DNA of 64,000 nt from contig CM059625.1 in NCBI GenBank assembly GCA_030435675.1, forward strand, positions 13,702,001-13,766,000. The letters run 5' to 3'. The notes under the pieces were generated by a model, which was not told where the DNA came from, made no database searches, and saw only the letters and a program-made list of their open reading frames with translations. A program made the position numbers and the translations under genes. The first letter of the stretch is position 1. Each line of letters starts with the position of its first letter. Below, piece after piece: positions 48,524 to 59,550 of the stretch. This stretch comes from Steinernema hermaphroditum (lineage: Eukaryota; Nematoda; Chromadorea; Rhabditida; Steinernematidae).

Positions 48524-51500
48524 ATGAAGTGGCTTCTCGTCTTCGGCCTCTGCGCCCTGGCCTTCGGGTCGTCGGCCTACCCCTCGGACCAGGAGCGGTC
48601 GTCGACGCTCTTCGAGTACCGTACTCAAGTGGCCACCGGGATACCTTCCGCCTCGGACCTGCATTCGATCACCCAGTTCTCCGCCAAGGTCGCCGTCTCC
48701 AGCACCGGCAGCGAGAACTTCCTGCAGCTCAGCGACATCGAGGTCGGAGTCTTCAACGACGAAGTGAAGAAGGTTGACCAGCTTCTCCCCAAGAAGGTCT
48801 TCAAGAAGATCGCCCTGGAACAGAACCAACTCGAGGAGCTCCGTCTTCCCGTCAAGTTCTACAAGGACCATGGACTCGTCATGAACATCATCTTCGACGA
48901 AAGGGACTCCATGTGGTCGAAGAACTTGAAGAAGGCCGTCCTGAGCCACTTCTCCGCGAACTCCTTCAGAACCAATCCCCGCAAATCCGAAAGCGTCATG
49001 GAATTGATCGAGGACGCCAAGAAGGAGGTTAGTTGCCGTTTATGTATCTCCACCGTTTCCCTTTCCTCTTTAGGTGACCCTTGAGGGTGAGTGCAACGTC
49101 CTCTACACCGCCCCCAAGGAGTGGAAGAAGACCGACGACAGCCAGAAACAGTGGAGCATCACGAAGACGGTCGATTTCTCGAAGTGCAAGCAGGCGGCCG
49201 ACGTCAGCTACGACAACCTCTTCTCATCGTTCTGCTCTCAGGACTTCGGCTGCAAGAACGCCACCGATGCCCCCCTCCGTGACAGAGCCATGTACCGCTC
49301 GTCGATGTTCTCCTACGTCTACTCGGAGAAGCAATGGAAGAAGATCGACTCCTTCTCTCGCTACGTCGTCCACAACGTCATCCAGCGACAGAACATCGAC
49401 ATTGTCACTTCCGTCGTCACCAAAGTCAAGCTCGTTGCCGGAGCTTCGCCCAACACTCCCGAGAAGCCGAGGAATGGCAAGGACGAATCCCTTCTCTACT
49501 CAGCTGAAATCGACCGTCTTTTCGAAAAGTTCCTCATGCAGGGAGACGATGCTCTCCGCGGAGAGAAGAACGACTGGGCTCTGCGCTCTGAAGAGTTCGC
49601 CGAAATCAAGCAGATGCTGAAGGAGGTCGCCAACAGCGCCGACGATAAGAACCGCGGCATCAGCTTCCGCAACACCATGCAGTACCAGAAGCTCGTGCAC
49701 TCCTTCCGTCGCATGACCGTCGACGATCTGAAGAAGGTCTACGAAGACCTCTACTACGTGAACTCCCCCTTTGCCAAGGAACTCTACATGAACATCCTCG
49801 CCGCCGCCGGCTCATACAACACGTTCCAGACGCTCCACGAGAAGGTCATCACGAAGGAGGTCGATGCCGAGAAGCTCGCCGCCCAGGTTCTCCAAATGGT
49901 GAACATCCGCAAGCCGTCCAAGAAGATCATCGACCAGTTCGTCAATCTCTGCAAGAACAAGATCATCTTCGACCTCCCCTTCGCCCGACAGAGCTGCTGG
50001 CTGAGCATTGGCCCCGTTGTCAACAAGTGGCTCAAGATGGAGAAGCGCGAAGAATCCGAGAAGCGCGACATCCTCCTGGTAAGTAGATGTTTCCTCGCTG
50101 ACCAAAACCACATCGACCTTTCAGCCCTTCATGGACCTCTACCACAAATCGAGCACCCCTGCCGACAAGGTTATCGCCCTGAAAGCCCTCGCCAACGCCG
50201 GCCTCGACGTCAGCATCGGAGAGCTCGAGAAGATCCTCTACGACACGAAAGCCTGGAAGATCGTGCGCATGCAAGCCATCGATTCGCTCCGCCACCTCCG
50301 CGACCAGATCCCCACCAAGATCCACAAGCTTCTCCTCCCGATCTTCCAGGACAACTCCGAGAAGCCCGAGATCCGCATGAGCGCCTTCTCGATGATCATG
50401 CACTCGCGCCCCGATGCTTCCGTCCTCGGCCATGTCGTCAAAGTCCTCATCGAAGAGCCGAAGTCCCATGTCGCTGCCTTCGTTTATTCGATGACCGAAG
50501 CCCTGGCCAAGTCTTCCCACCGCTATCAGCGTAAAACGTTTGTCTTGAACTAGGTGTATGGGTCATAGAACGGTCACTTTTTAGGGCTTTCGACCTCAAG
50601 TACTTGATCGACCGCGCAGCGCTGAGCTCTTCATCTGATCTGCCGCAGATGTACTTCCACGTGCCCATGTACAGCGAGGAGAAGCAAAGCGGAGCCTTCC
50701 TCAGTGTCTCCCAGTTGTCTGACGGTCTTCCTCTTCCCAAGAAGTTCGCGCTCGGCGTGGATGCCTTCTTCTCTGGAGAGTGGCAACAACACTTCCTGCA
50801 GCTGGAGGCCAACCAGGAAAACGTGGAGAAGAGCATCGAGAAGGTCGTCGAATTCATGAACAGCAAGTTCGAAGCTGACTGGGAAGAGCCGACCGTCGTC
50901 CGTGGTGACCGTCTTTCCGCAAAGACGCCCCTCGAGACGCTGAAGACTCTCGCAAAGAACCTGCGCATCAAGAGCCGCGAGTCGAAGAGCGAAGAACCTC
51001 TGGTCATGCTCCAGGTTCGCGTCGCCAACATGGACAAGATGGTTTACTCTGTGGACCTGACCCTCATCGAGAAGATCATCAAGCTGGTCGAATCGGCCAA
51101 CAAGAGCGGAAAGACCAAGGGACTCCTCGAGTACGTCATCAGAAACTGGCACCACTTCGTCTACCAGACGGCCACCAACCACGTCGACACCCTCCTGAAG
51201 GTGCCCACCTCCTCCGGATTCCCCTTGGCCGCCACCAGCATCTACACCTCCATCGTCAGCCTGAAGGGAAGACTGGAAGAGAGCGACTGGCGAAGCTATA
51301 AAATGGAAGCGACCCTCAGCAGCGCCCTTACCTCCAGCCGCTTCTTCAAGACCGAAGTGGAGACGCCTTTCGCGACCACTGGAGCCGAAACCACACAAGC
51401 CGTCGAGATCAACGCACCCCTCCATCTGAAAGCGGAGCTCGTCGACAAGAAGGACTCTTCCCAGAAGACCAGTGGTATTAAGATGAGCTACAAGACGCCC

Positions 51501-53629
51501 GAGCAGAAGCAGCGCGTCTTCGGCTTCCACACCATCCCGGTCACCTTTGTCCGAGTCGCATCCGAGGAGATCGACGAAATGAAGACCATTCACAACCGTG
51601 ACCTCGCCCACACCGAGCACACCATCGACGAGCAGTACTTTGCCATGACCGGCCTGCCCCTCCGCGTTCGCGGCAACGGATACGCTCTCCTGGGCCACTC
51701 GAAGCCTCTCGAAGTCATCTTTGCCGGCCGCAACCACTACGAGATCTACCTGGAGCCCACCACCGACACTCCGAAGTCCCTCGACATGATGCTGCTGTAC
51801 AGCTCCCCTGAAGCAGTGATGAGCCGACGATCGACCTCTCGCTGGAACGACGACGTCATCGACATCGACGACCATGACAGTGATTTCTATCCGGAACAGT
51901 CAGCCCAGCAGAACGACAAGCACAGAGTACAGATCATTCTGGAGGCTTCCGACAGGGTGGAGCGCAAGGTCGAAGCGGTCGTCGAGTTCAAGAAGGAGCA
52001 GAAGCAGTTGAAGGGAGCCGTGAAGATCGTCCGCACCCCGATCCGTGAGTACCGAGAGACCAGCCCGTGGAGCTTGGACGCCAGCTTGAGCATCAACACC
52101 CCCGAAGACCTGAAGTCGCTAACTGACATCGTCGACAAGAAGGTGGATCCCCTTCACGGAAACATGGTTCTGCGCTGGGGACCAAAGGACGCCTCGAAGC
52201 AGCAGATGAACATAGAGCTGACCGGTGACCAGAGCGACCTCCTCCGCGACTGGGTTCGCACCGCGATGTCGCAGCTGGACAACCGTTCTTCGCGCCCCGA
52301 ACTCCTCCGGAAGGCCGCCATCTTCGACCAGTTCAAGGTGAAGGTTCAGTACAAGGTCGCTGACTACGTCAAGAACATGCTCTATTCCCCCTTCCTCGGC
52401 TACATCCGCATGAACAACGCCCTCAGCAGCACCGTGCAGACCATGCCCTCGGATATTTTGGCTAAGAGCGAGGTCTACATCAAGATGACCTTCGACAAGG
52501 ACTTCCGCCACTACTACAACCTCTCCATCGAGATGCCCACTGAGAAGATCAACTTCCACGAGATGGAGCTCCCCTTCGCCCTTCCCTCGCTTTCCTCGAA
52601 GGACGTCCTGGAGCCCCACCGCATGATGATGCCTGGAAAGTCGCGCGAGTGCATCGTCGAGAGGAATCAGCTGACCACGTTCAGCGGATTGGTCTCCCAG
52701 ATGCCTATGGACAGCAGTGACTGTAACACCGTCATCGTCAAGGACTGCTCTCGCGGCGACGAAGACGATGCTCGCCCCAAGTTCGCGGTTCTCCTTAAGA
52801 ACACCGACAGTCGCACCGGACTCAAGAAGCTCACCATCCACACAGAGAAGGTCACCATCGAAGCGGAACGCGAGAGCCCCTACGAGGAAATATTCCACAT
52901 CCGCGTGAACGGACGTGAAACAACGGACATCGACCGCCTGGAGTCCATCGGGTAAGTCATCCAAAAAAAACTAGCCAAGGCTACTTTCTTCTTTCAGCAT
53001 CCGAGTGCGCGAAGGAAACTTCGACTTCGAGAACGCTTATGTCAAGGTCCAGTTTGACGGCCGCCGTCTCAGCACCCGCGTCTCGAAGCTCTTCAAAAAC
53101 CGCAAATGCGGCCTCTGCACGATGGAGCGCGACAGCTTCGACGACATGTTCACCCTGGCCGACAACACGAAGACCAGCGAGATGAGCCGTTTCCACAAGT
53201 CGTACATCGAGGAGACGAAGGAGTGCAGCGTCGACCACCACGAGATGAACCAAGAACGCTACGAAATGGACGGAGAGGATGACCTCTGGGACAACAACGC
53301 CCGCTCTGGCTACGAACACGTCTGTAAGACTCATGGCTTCAGCTGAATGGATAGTACTGAACCGCCGTTTAGCCCCTATCGAGCAGACCGCCGTCATCGA
53401 ACGATCCCACGAGATGTGCTTCTCGAAGAAGCTTGTGAAGAAGTGCCCCAAGGGATCGTCGCCGAAGGAGACCGAGAGGAAACGCGTGCAGTTCGTGTGC
53501 GTCGAGCGCAGCTCTCCGGTAGCCCGTCGCCTCCTCCGCCAGACCGAGCGCCCGATCGAAGAATGGAGACTCGATGTCATCAACCGCTTCAACAAGAACC
53601 TCGACATCCCTGTTCTTTGTGAGGCCTAA
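48524..53629 (+). CDS. vit: Vitellogenin, copy 2 (full length)
   Basis: Tandem duplicate of the upstream gene, every exon boundary shifted by exactly 6,652 bp: 48524-49027, 49074-50078, 50125-50530, 50569-52951, 52998-53323 and 53373-53629; also 1,626 residues. The signal peptide and first exon are identical to copy 1. Amino-acid changes are few and clustered, for example SPFAKE for SPVAKE, KTKGLLEYVIRNWHH for KMKGLLEHFVRNWNQ, and LLRKAA for LLQKAA. No stop, frameshift or lost splice site is seen, so both genes should make yolk protein. A polyadenylation signal lies at 53704. Frames on the opposite strand are shadows of the biased codons. Confidence 0.96.
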
Positions 53630-54453
53630 GGGTCAGAGTTTTTATTGCTTTATGTAAGATGGTATATTAAATGTAATGTCATTAAATAACTAAAACATTT
53701 GAAAATAAAGAAGTTTTCTTGTATATTGTCGATGAGCGCGACTCGGTTCGGCTGGATTTCCCGCGTTTTCTGTATTCAAATCGACGCATCTGATGATTTC
53801 CCGCGCGAACTGGACCGAAGCGAAGACTTTTAGCGTGCGAGCGAGGCCAGAGAAGATTCCGGAAGCGGCGCGCGAGAGCCAGACGTGCAAGGAGGAATTT
53901 TTGTCGTGTTGATTGTTTGTCATTTACTGGATTGTGCCACCGTGCATTTTCTGCTTTCGACCTGTTTACCTTATTCTGAATGGTCTCCTCTGATGTCTCG
54001 GATGAATGCAGATGAGAGTAAGATGGGCCTAAGAGAGTGATAAGCAGCAAAAAAGAAATCTCACTAAATGCGACAAAGACTACCAAAAATCAGGCGAAAC
54101 AGGAAAAACCAATTTAAATTAGTGATATCAGGCGTACTCACCCGTGTCGCCGCGGCGAGCGGTCGGTCCCTCCGGTCGCTCTCTGAGCGTCTGGTTGGTC
54201 TGATGGCAAACCCCGTGGCATCTGTGATTCTTCCGGCTTCCAGAGGGAATTGGGACACCCGGAAGCCGTAGTGCCACCACCGCTGACAAACGAGATGTCT
54301 GATGCCAGGAATTCGGCTGCGTGAGAAGTCATCCTGAAGGTCGCCAACGCTCTGAGGACACTGCCACTAGCGAAGATGCATCTTCCGGACCACGGACTCA
54401 TCTCTCGTCTTAGAAATCTAGAACTAGCCGCTTAGGGTGCCTGCGGGGTGCCT
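53630..54453. other. Intergenic downstream of vitellogenin copy 2
   Basis: Starts with the 3' UTR of copy 2 (AATAAA at 53704-53709). Similarity to the copy 1 downstream region fades within about 60 bp of the stop codon. The rest has no recognisable gene. Confidence 0.5.
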
Positions 54454-55143
54454 GGACATTTGCGCCACAGACATTTGCGCCACTTTTCTGGTCTCACCAC
54501 GAAAAGCTTTTTAACTTTAATCCTTTAAATTTCAAACGGAGAGCATACAAAAAACATGTTAAGTTCTGATGTCTAGGCGCACGTCATCGAGATTCCAGCA
54601 AGCGAAGCGATCCTTATATTGCCTTTGCTTATGTCCTAGACCAAGGCTTGGCTTAAGAATATGCCTAGATATTTAAGGTTGCAGGCGATTGTCTAATGGT
54701 CTAACATATTTTCTTAGCTTGGGCTCCGGCTTAGGCTAAATATACATATACATACATACATATACGTTTGGGAATCACGAATTTTTAGTATACCTAGAGT
54801 GCAGCTATTGTTTTGCAGGAACAATACATTCAAGTAGTTGTACTAGCTTACCAATTTTCAGCTGATGACCGGGGCTTTAAATGGTCACTTGTTACAAGAA
54901 TTTTTGAAAAACGCAATTACCAAATAGCATGAAATTCAACGTTAAAAATGTGATACGACAAGATAAACTCAAACTCATAGATAGAATTCTAGAGAAGAGA
55001 AATGGCGGACCCATACATTTCTACGCTGCCTTAAAAATTTAAAGAGTTCGGGTTAAAAGGCTATTCGTGGTGAGACCAGAAAAGTGGCGCAAATGTCGGT
55101 GGCGCAAATGTCTGTGGCGCAAATGTCGGTGGCGCAAATGTCC
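54454..55143. mobile_element. Non-autonomous inverted-repeat element with 15-bp iterons
   Basis: Both ends start GGGACATTTGCGCCAC or a one-base variant, in opposite orientation. Left: two copies of ACATTTGCGCCAC, then TTTTCTGGTCTCACCACGAA. Right, inverted: four copies in exact 15-bp steps (55084, 55099, 55114, 55129) next to the same TTTTCTGGTCTCACCACGAA in reverse complement (55065-55084). The interior of about 540 bp is AT-rich, has a TACA run near 54745 and no coding frame. It looks like a MITE or foldback-type DNA transposon; no clear target-site duplication was found, so the superfamily is open. Confidence 0.75.
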
Positions 55144-55751
55144 CAGTACCGCCTGCGGAGTCTTCACGCCTAGGTACAGTCCCACATGTAGAATTTAGAA
55201 TTCAGAATTCACAAACAATGCCGCGGAAATTTCGAAATTTTTTGAAATTCAAATTTGAAAAAGCTATGCTATTCCTTTGTGCAAACTGATCATTTTTTTA
55301 TGCAAACTGTGAGTGTGTCCTTCGGAGCTCAGAAGCGTCCGCTGTGCCGCAAACGCCCCGAGAAGTAGATGTTCCGTCGCCGTTTCTGGAGGTCCGCCGG
55401 TTCCCGCATACCCTGTGAAGCGCGCCGTCTACGACCAGTTCGACACCAACGCCACACCATGAATGAAGCCTGCGAAGAAATGAAGAACTCTACTGGAACC
55501 GACCACCACGTATAATGCAAATATGCACCAGAATGTTAGGCGCATCTCTGAAATGAAAATGAAACGCGCGTGCGTTTTTATCCGAGATGCACATAACACT
55601 TTTGTTCCTGTTTCTTGCCACGATAACATTTCGCACCAAGTTCCGATTGCCATTATTGATTAGTCAGATCTCAAATAATTGCTACTCGCTTACTTAACCT
55701 ATCGCGACGTTAGACTCAGTTTGTTCTTTAGCAGCTCTATTTACAGGTTTT
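55144..55751. other. Intergenic upstream of the MDSVP family gene
   Basis: No gene seen. The right edge ends in CTCTATTTACAG shortly before the start codon of the next gene, an acceptor-like sequence that may be a spliced-leader site. Confidence 0.4.
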
Positions 55752-55760
55752 TTGTGTATC

Positions 55761-56705
55761 ATGGACTCTGTCCCTTACGTCTTCTGCGACAATGTATTGG
55801 CGTCGCTCGATCTTCTAAGAAGCGACTACGCCGAAATCGCCAAGCACCTTTCGGAGCCATGGGGCTCAGTTGCCGCAAAGTATAGTAGAAACGTGGAGCA
55901 TTTTTCCGTCTGGATTGTCGAAGCTGAAGGATTTTGGTGGTGTAGTCTTCTTGGAGGTACCAGCGAAGCCGTTCGCAGCTACCCTAATTCGCTCGCCGAC
56001 CTTCTATCGATGGATCGTCGTTTTATAAGAATTGAGGACATTTCCCTCAGTGAGCAACGTGCCGGCGAACGGAACTTCCCGTGTTCAGAGGAAGAGCTCA
56101 CTCGAAAACTGCTCCCGTTTCTGGCTCTACGTATGCGACAATCTTCGATGGTAAACTTATCGGCGGACTCCACGGAGAAGACTGTAATTGCATGTATGGA
56201 TGCACTTCATCTGTGTTATAATATCGACTTCCTGTGGTTTCCTTTCTGCGGCTCAAAAAGCATTGACTTTCTTGCTGAGCAGTTGAAAAGCAACTTCAAC
56301 CTTAAAATTTTAAAACTTTCCCCAAACTGGAAAGCAAATGAGGACGTAGAACATCTTCTTGTCACATTTATAAACGAGCGGGAAGAAGTGCATGTCATAA
56401 TCATGCAACAATACGACTTGCAGTCACCGCTTAAAGTAACAATCAAAATGATCAAAGCGGCCCGTGATTCATGGAAGAGATCGCATTATAGAAAATCGCT
56501 GTATCTTGGTGGAAGAATAGGCTTCACCCACGAAGAGTTAATCTCTATGTCGTTAGCCCCGAATTTGTCGTTTTCTGAACACATCGACGAGGACGTTCCA
56601 TCGCTGAAATCGTTTCGCTGGACAACAACGGAGGGCTTGTTTATGAATGTGGAACTGAATACCGCATCGGATGCAATGGATATTAAGACTTCGTACCGTC
56701 AGTAG
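55761..56705 (+). CDS. Nematode-expanded MDSVPxxFC family protein (F-box-like), unnamed
   Basis: A single-exon gene of 314 residues. The start MDSVPYVFCDNVLASL resembles the opening of a large lineage-expanded family in several nematodes, where a short F-box-like N-terminal helix is followed by a variable beta-rich domain. Here the helical start is followed by WGSVAAKYSRNVEHFSVWIV and later a stretch with IDFLAEQLKSNFNLKILKLS, a leucine-repeat-like pattern. No signal peptide or membrane segment. A second ATG three codons upstream (55752) is possible, but the family start favours 55761. An acceptor-like TTTACAG lies 15 nt upstream. If F-box-like, it would be a substrate adaptor of SCF ubiquitin ligases; that is inference. 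Intronless structure among intron-rich neighbours suggests a retrocopy or rapid family turnover. Confidence 0.7.
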   Translation: MDSVPYVFCDNVLASLDLLRSDYAEIAKHLSEPWGSVAAKYSRNVEHFSVWIVEAEGFWWCSLLGGTSEAVRSYPNSLADLLSMDRRFIRIEDISLSEQRAGERNFPCSEEELTRKLLPFLALRMRQSSMVNLSADSTEKTVIACMDALHLCYNIDFLWFPFCGSKSIDFLAEQLKSNFNLKILKLSPNWKANEDVEHLLVTFINEREEVHVIIMQQYDLQSPLKVTIKMIKAARDSWKRSHYRKSLYLGGRIGFTHEELISMSLAPNLSFSEHIDEDVPSLKSFRWTTTEGLFMNVELNTASDAMDIKTSYRQ

Positions 56706-56809
56706 TTCTCTCATGACTCATTGTCTCGATTGTATTTCTCGTAAATGCCCGATCTATGCTGTAGGTTGCCAATTCCATTTAACGAAAATCTTACTACATG
56801 CAACATATA
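56706..56809. other. 3' flank of the MDSVP family gene, left mariner flank
   Basis: About 100 bp of AT-rich DNA ending in the TA dinucleotide at 56808-56809 that was duplicated on mariner insertion. Confidence 0.5.
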
Positions 56810-57750
56810 TTAGGTTGATGCAAAAGAAATGTCGATCATGTTGTATTTTGTTTTTCTTTCACTATAATACGTTTCTGTATAAGACGATTAATAGTTCTTG
56901 CAGACCTTGCTCTCGCGCATCCTATGATATATATTCCGTCCCGCTGGCCCTTTCTAACTAACACAGTATTTTTACGCTAAACATAATCGAGAAAAAGTGC
57001 CCAGTGCGGATTTGCATACCACACAACTTCAAACAAGGCAGGCTTCCTGCCTAATTTCACAGTAGCCTATGTTCAGTGCTCGACGGAGATGTCCCATTCG
57101 AACGCATGTGCGAGCGGTGGGTCCAGCGATTCTGAGATGGAGGTAAGTGCTTTAAAGGCGAAACACATGGAAAACGTCCCGAATTTTTGGGTAACGCAGC
57201 ATAAAAAGAGGTTTTTGAGCACAATCCGCAAGCGAACTGTTCGAGAACTCACGACAGCGTTTGTGAACGTTAATTAATCAACCATTAAGAGAGGCTTGAA
57301 TGCCATTTGAATGATGAATAGGTGTGAAAAAAGGGTCGTTGTAGTCAGATGGCCCGAAAATGGTAGTGGAAATCAGGGGGCGAAATGTGCAAAAAATCAC
57401 CCAGAAGCACTATGATCGGAAACCTCCTTAGCAATATCAAGGATAGTGGTACGACCGCCTTATAGCTCAGACATCGCTCCACCTGACTACCTCTTATTCC
57501 GGTCGATGCAGTACTACTTGGCAGAAAAAAACTTCAAAAGATGTGAGACAGTCGAAATTTGAGTCACAAAATTTTTCAAGTCCAAACCACTATGAATTTT
57601 TTCAGTAAGACATCTACTCTCTGCGTGGACATAGGTGACAAGTCGTGGATACTAATGGTGAACATCTTTTGAGTTCAGCTTTTGATTATCATACTTTCAT
57701 GATCAATTGTCTTTTTGACAAAAATCGACATTTCTTTTGCATCAACCTAA
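56810..57750 (+). mobile_element. Mariner element with intact ends and decayed transposase
   Basis: 941 bp bounded by perfect 27-bp terminal inverted repeats starting TTAGGTTGATGCAAAAGAAA, flanked by TA on both sides (56808-56809 and 57751-57752), the mariner target-site duplication. The interior still reads in broken frames as a transposase: RTVRELTTAFVNVN with STIKRGLN (second helix-turn-helix), then VVVRWPENGSGNQ, and the catalytic-region signature YSSDIAPPDYLLFRSMQYYL followed by EKNFKRC. Several stops and frameshifts make it non-functional, and at about 940 bp it is shorter than the usual 1.3 kb, so internal deletion has occurred. Confidence 0.93.
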
Positions 57751-58190
57751 TATATGAAATAAATGTTCGTATGAATATTGCTTGTTAACATTTCAGTGAC
57801 AAAAACGTTAAATGGAGGTTATATAACATTCATATGTACATTTGAAGAATGCCTTTCAAAAGTGCGTATTATGGTCAGTTGCATAACAACACTGTCCGAG
57901 TTTGGGACACGAACATCTTCTACAGGTCAGCTTGGAAACATGTTGTCTCGCGAGGTCCTGCGAGGATCTTCTTGCTTCATTTATCTGGAGTTTACTCTAT
58001 CCGTTCCGTCACACCGCAGTACGAACGGCGCGTATCACTTTGGGTGGTTCCTTTGTAGGTATATCGAGAAAATATCCAAGTTATTCATGTACCACACGTT
58101 TCCAATGAAAATATTGGAGTCAACAGAACATGGTGATCCGACAAGGCCATCCCTTTCCCAAACAGGCATACAAGCAGTCCGCAGCTCGAC
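57751..58190. other. Intergenic between mariner and the small membrane-protein gene
   Basis: Overlapping frames run through the region; one (57849-58058) begins MPFKSAYYGQLHNNTVRVWD and might be an unseen upstream exon of the next gene or a remnant, but no splice link could be established. Confidence 0.35.
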
Positions 58191-58519
58191 ATGGAGAGCT
58201 TCGAAATCATCTTCTTCCTCATCACCCTCTTCGTCACCCTCTTCGTCACCGTCTTCTTGTCTTCTGTGTCCACTTGGAAGCGCATATACGGAGTAAATAC
58301 GTAATATTTCTTGTCCAGATTGAAGATCTAGCATCGATATCCTTGGTCCTATACTGCGGACCTGTCGACAGTGCTGTTGTAGGCTCTGACTGAGGAGGAA
58401 ACCCGTTCCAGAAGGATCAGGTGTGTCCTCTGGTCACTTTAGAAGAAGCGGAACTCGGAATCATTCCATCCCTGCTTAAAAAGTGGAAGGAAGTTGAACA
58501 AGTGCTAAAAGATCGTTGA
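58191..58519 (+). CDS. Small single-pass membrane protein, unrecognised (89 residues)
   Basis: Three short exons join with canonical sites and matching phase: 58191-58292, 58319-58378 and 58412-58519. Exon 1 encodes MESFEIIFFLITLFVTLFV and further hydrophobic residues, a signal-anchor or transmembrane helix ending in the basic TWKRIYG. Exon 2 encodes IEDLASISLVLYCGPVDSAV, exon 3 KDQVCPLVTLEEAELGIIPS followed by a lysine- and glutamate-rich amphipathic helix. The introns are only 26 and 33 nt, below the usual nematode minimum, which is the main doubt. Three phase-0 joins that all avoid stops argue against chance. Upstream exons are possible. Function unknown; it lies 100 bp before the truncated vitellogenin copy. 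Confidence 0.5.
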
Positions 58520-58533
58520 AAGACTGAAAGAAG

Positions 58534-58622
58534 TACATTTCTCCGATTTTGTTCCCAACAACTCTCCTACCTACCTATGGACATGGTATCTACGGTATTT
58601 TTCTTACTTTCAGTGTGGACAG
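58534..58622 (+). repeat. Segment shared with the region upstream of vitellogenin copy 2
   Basis: CATTTCTCCGATTTTGTT is identical to 48133-48150, and similarity continues at lower level through ACTTTCA (to 48216 and 58618). In this copy it ends in CTTACTTTCAG, a good splice acceptor, directly before the truncated vitellogenin. Confidence 0.7.
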
Positions 58623-59550
58623 ATGCCGATGGACAGCAGTGACTGTAACACCGTCATCGTCAAGGACTGCTCCCGCGGCGACGAAGACGACGCGCGCCCC
58701 AAGTTCGCGGTTCTCCTCAAGACCATCGACAGGCGTACCGGACTCAAGAAGCTCACCGTCCACACGGACAAGGTCACCATCGAAGCAGAGCGCGAGAGCA
58801 CCTACGAGGAAATCTACCACTTCCGCGTGAATGGACGTCAAACCACCGACATGGACCGCCTGGAGGCCATCGGGTAAATCGCCCAAAAAGGCTAGCCAGG
58901 ACTATTTTCGTCTTTCAGCATCCGAGTCCGCGAAGGAAACTTCGACTTCGAGAACGCTTACGTCAAGGTCCACTTTGACGGCCGCCGTCTCAGCACCCGT
59001 GTCTCGAAGCTCTTCAAGAACCGCAAGTGCGGTCTCTGCACGATGGAGCGCGACAGCTTCGACGACATGTTCACCCTGGCCGACAACACGAAGACCAGCG
59101 AGATGAGCCGTTTCCACAAGTCGTACATCGAGGAGACGAAGGAGTGCAGCGTCGACCACCACGAGATGAACCAAGAACGCTACGAAATGGACGGAGAGGA
59201 TGACCTCTGGGGTGACAACAGCCGCTCCGACTACGAACACGTCTGTAAGACTCATGGCTTCAGCTGAATGGACATTACTGAACCGTCGTTTAGCCCCTAT
59301 CGAGCAGACCGCCGTCATCGAGCGATCGGACGAGATGTGCTTCTCGAAGAAGCTGGTAAAGAAGTGCCCCAAGGGATCGTCACCGAAGGAGACCGAGCGG
59401 AAACGCGTACAGTTCGTGTGCGTCGAGCGCAGCTCTCCGGTAGCCCGTCGCCTCCTCCGCCAGACCGATCGCCCGATCGAAGAATGGAGACTCGATGTCA
59501 TCAACCGCTTCCACAAGAGCCTCGACATCCCTGTTCTTTGTGAGGCCTAA
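58623..59550 (+). pseudogene. vit: Vitellogenin copy 3, C-terminal von Willebrand D fragment with open frame
   Basis: Homologous to the last 278 codons of the full genes: 58623-58873, 58919-59244 and 59294-59550 (277 residues plus stop). The break falls inside the von Willebrand D domain, about 20 residues after its start, so signal peptide, lipid-binding domain and DUF1943 are gone. Yet both introns keep their sites and phase, no stop or frameshift occurs, and differences from copy 2 are moderate and often conservative (EEIYHFRVNGRQTTD for EEIFHIRVNGRETTD). An in-frame ATG (MPMDSSDCN) follows an acceptor, and AATAAA lies at 59605. Either a young pseudogene or a gene for a non-secreted C-terminal fragment, possibly spliced from an upstream exon. 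Confidence 0.85.
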
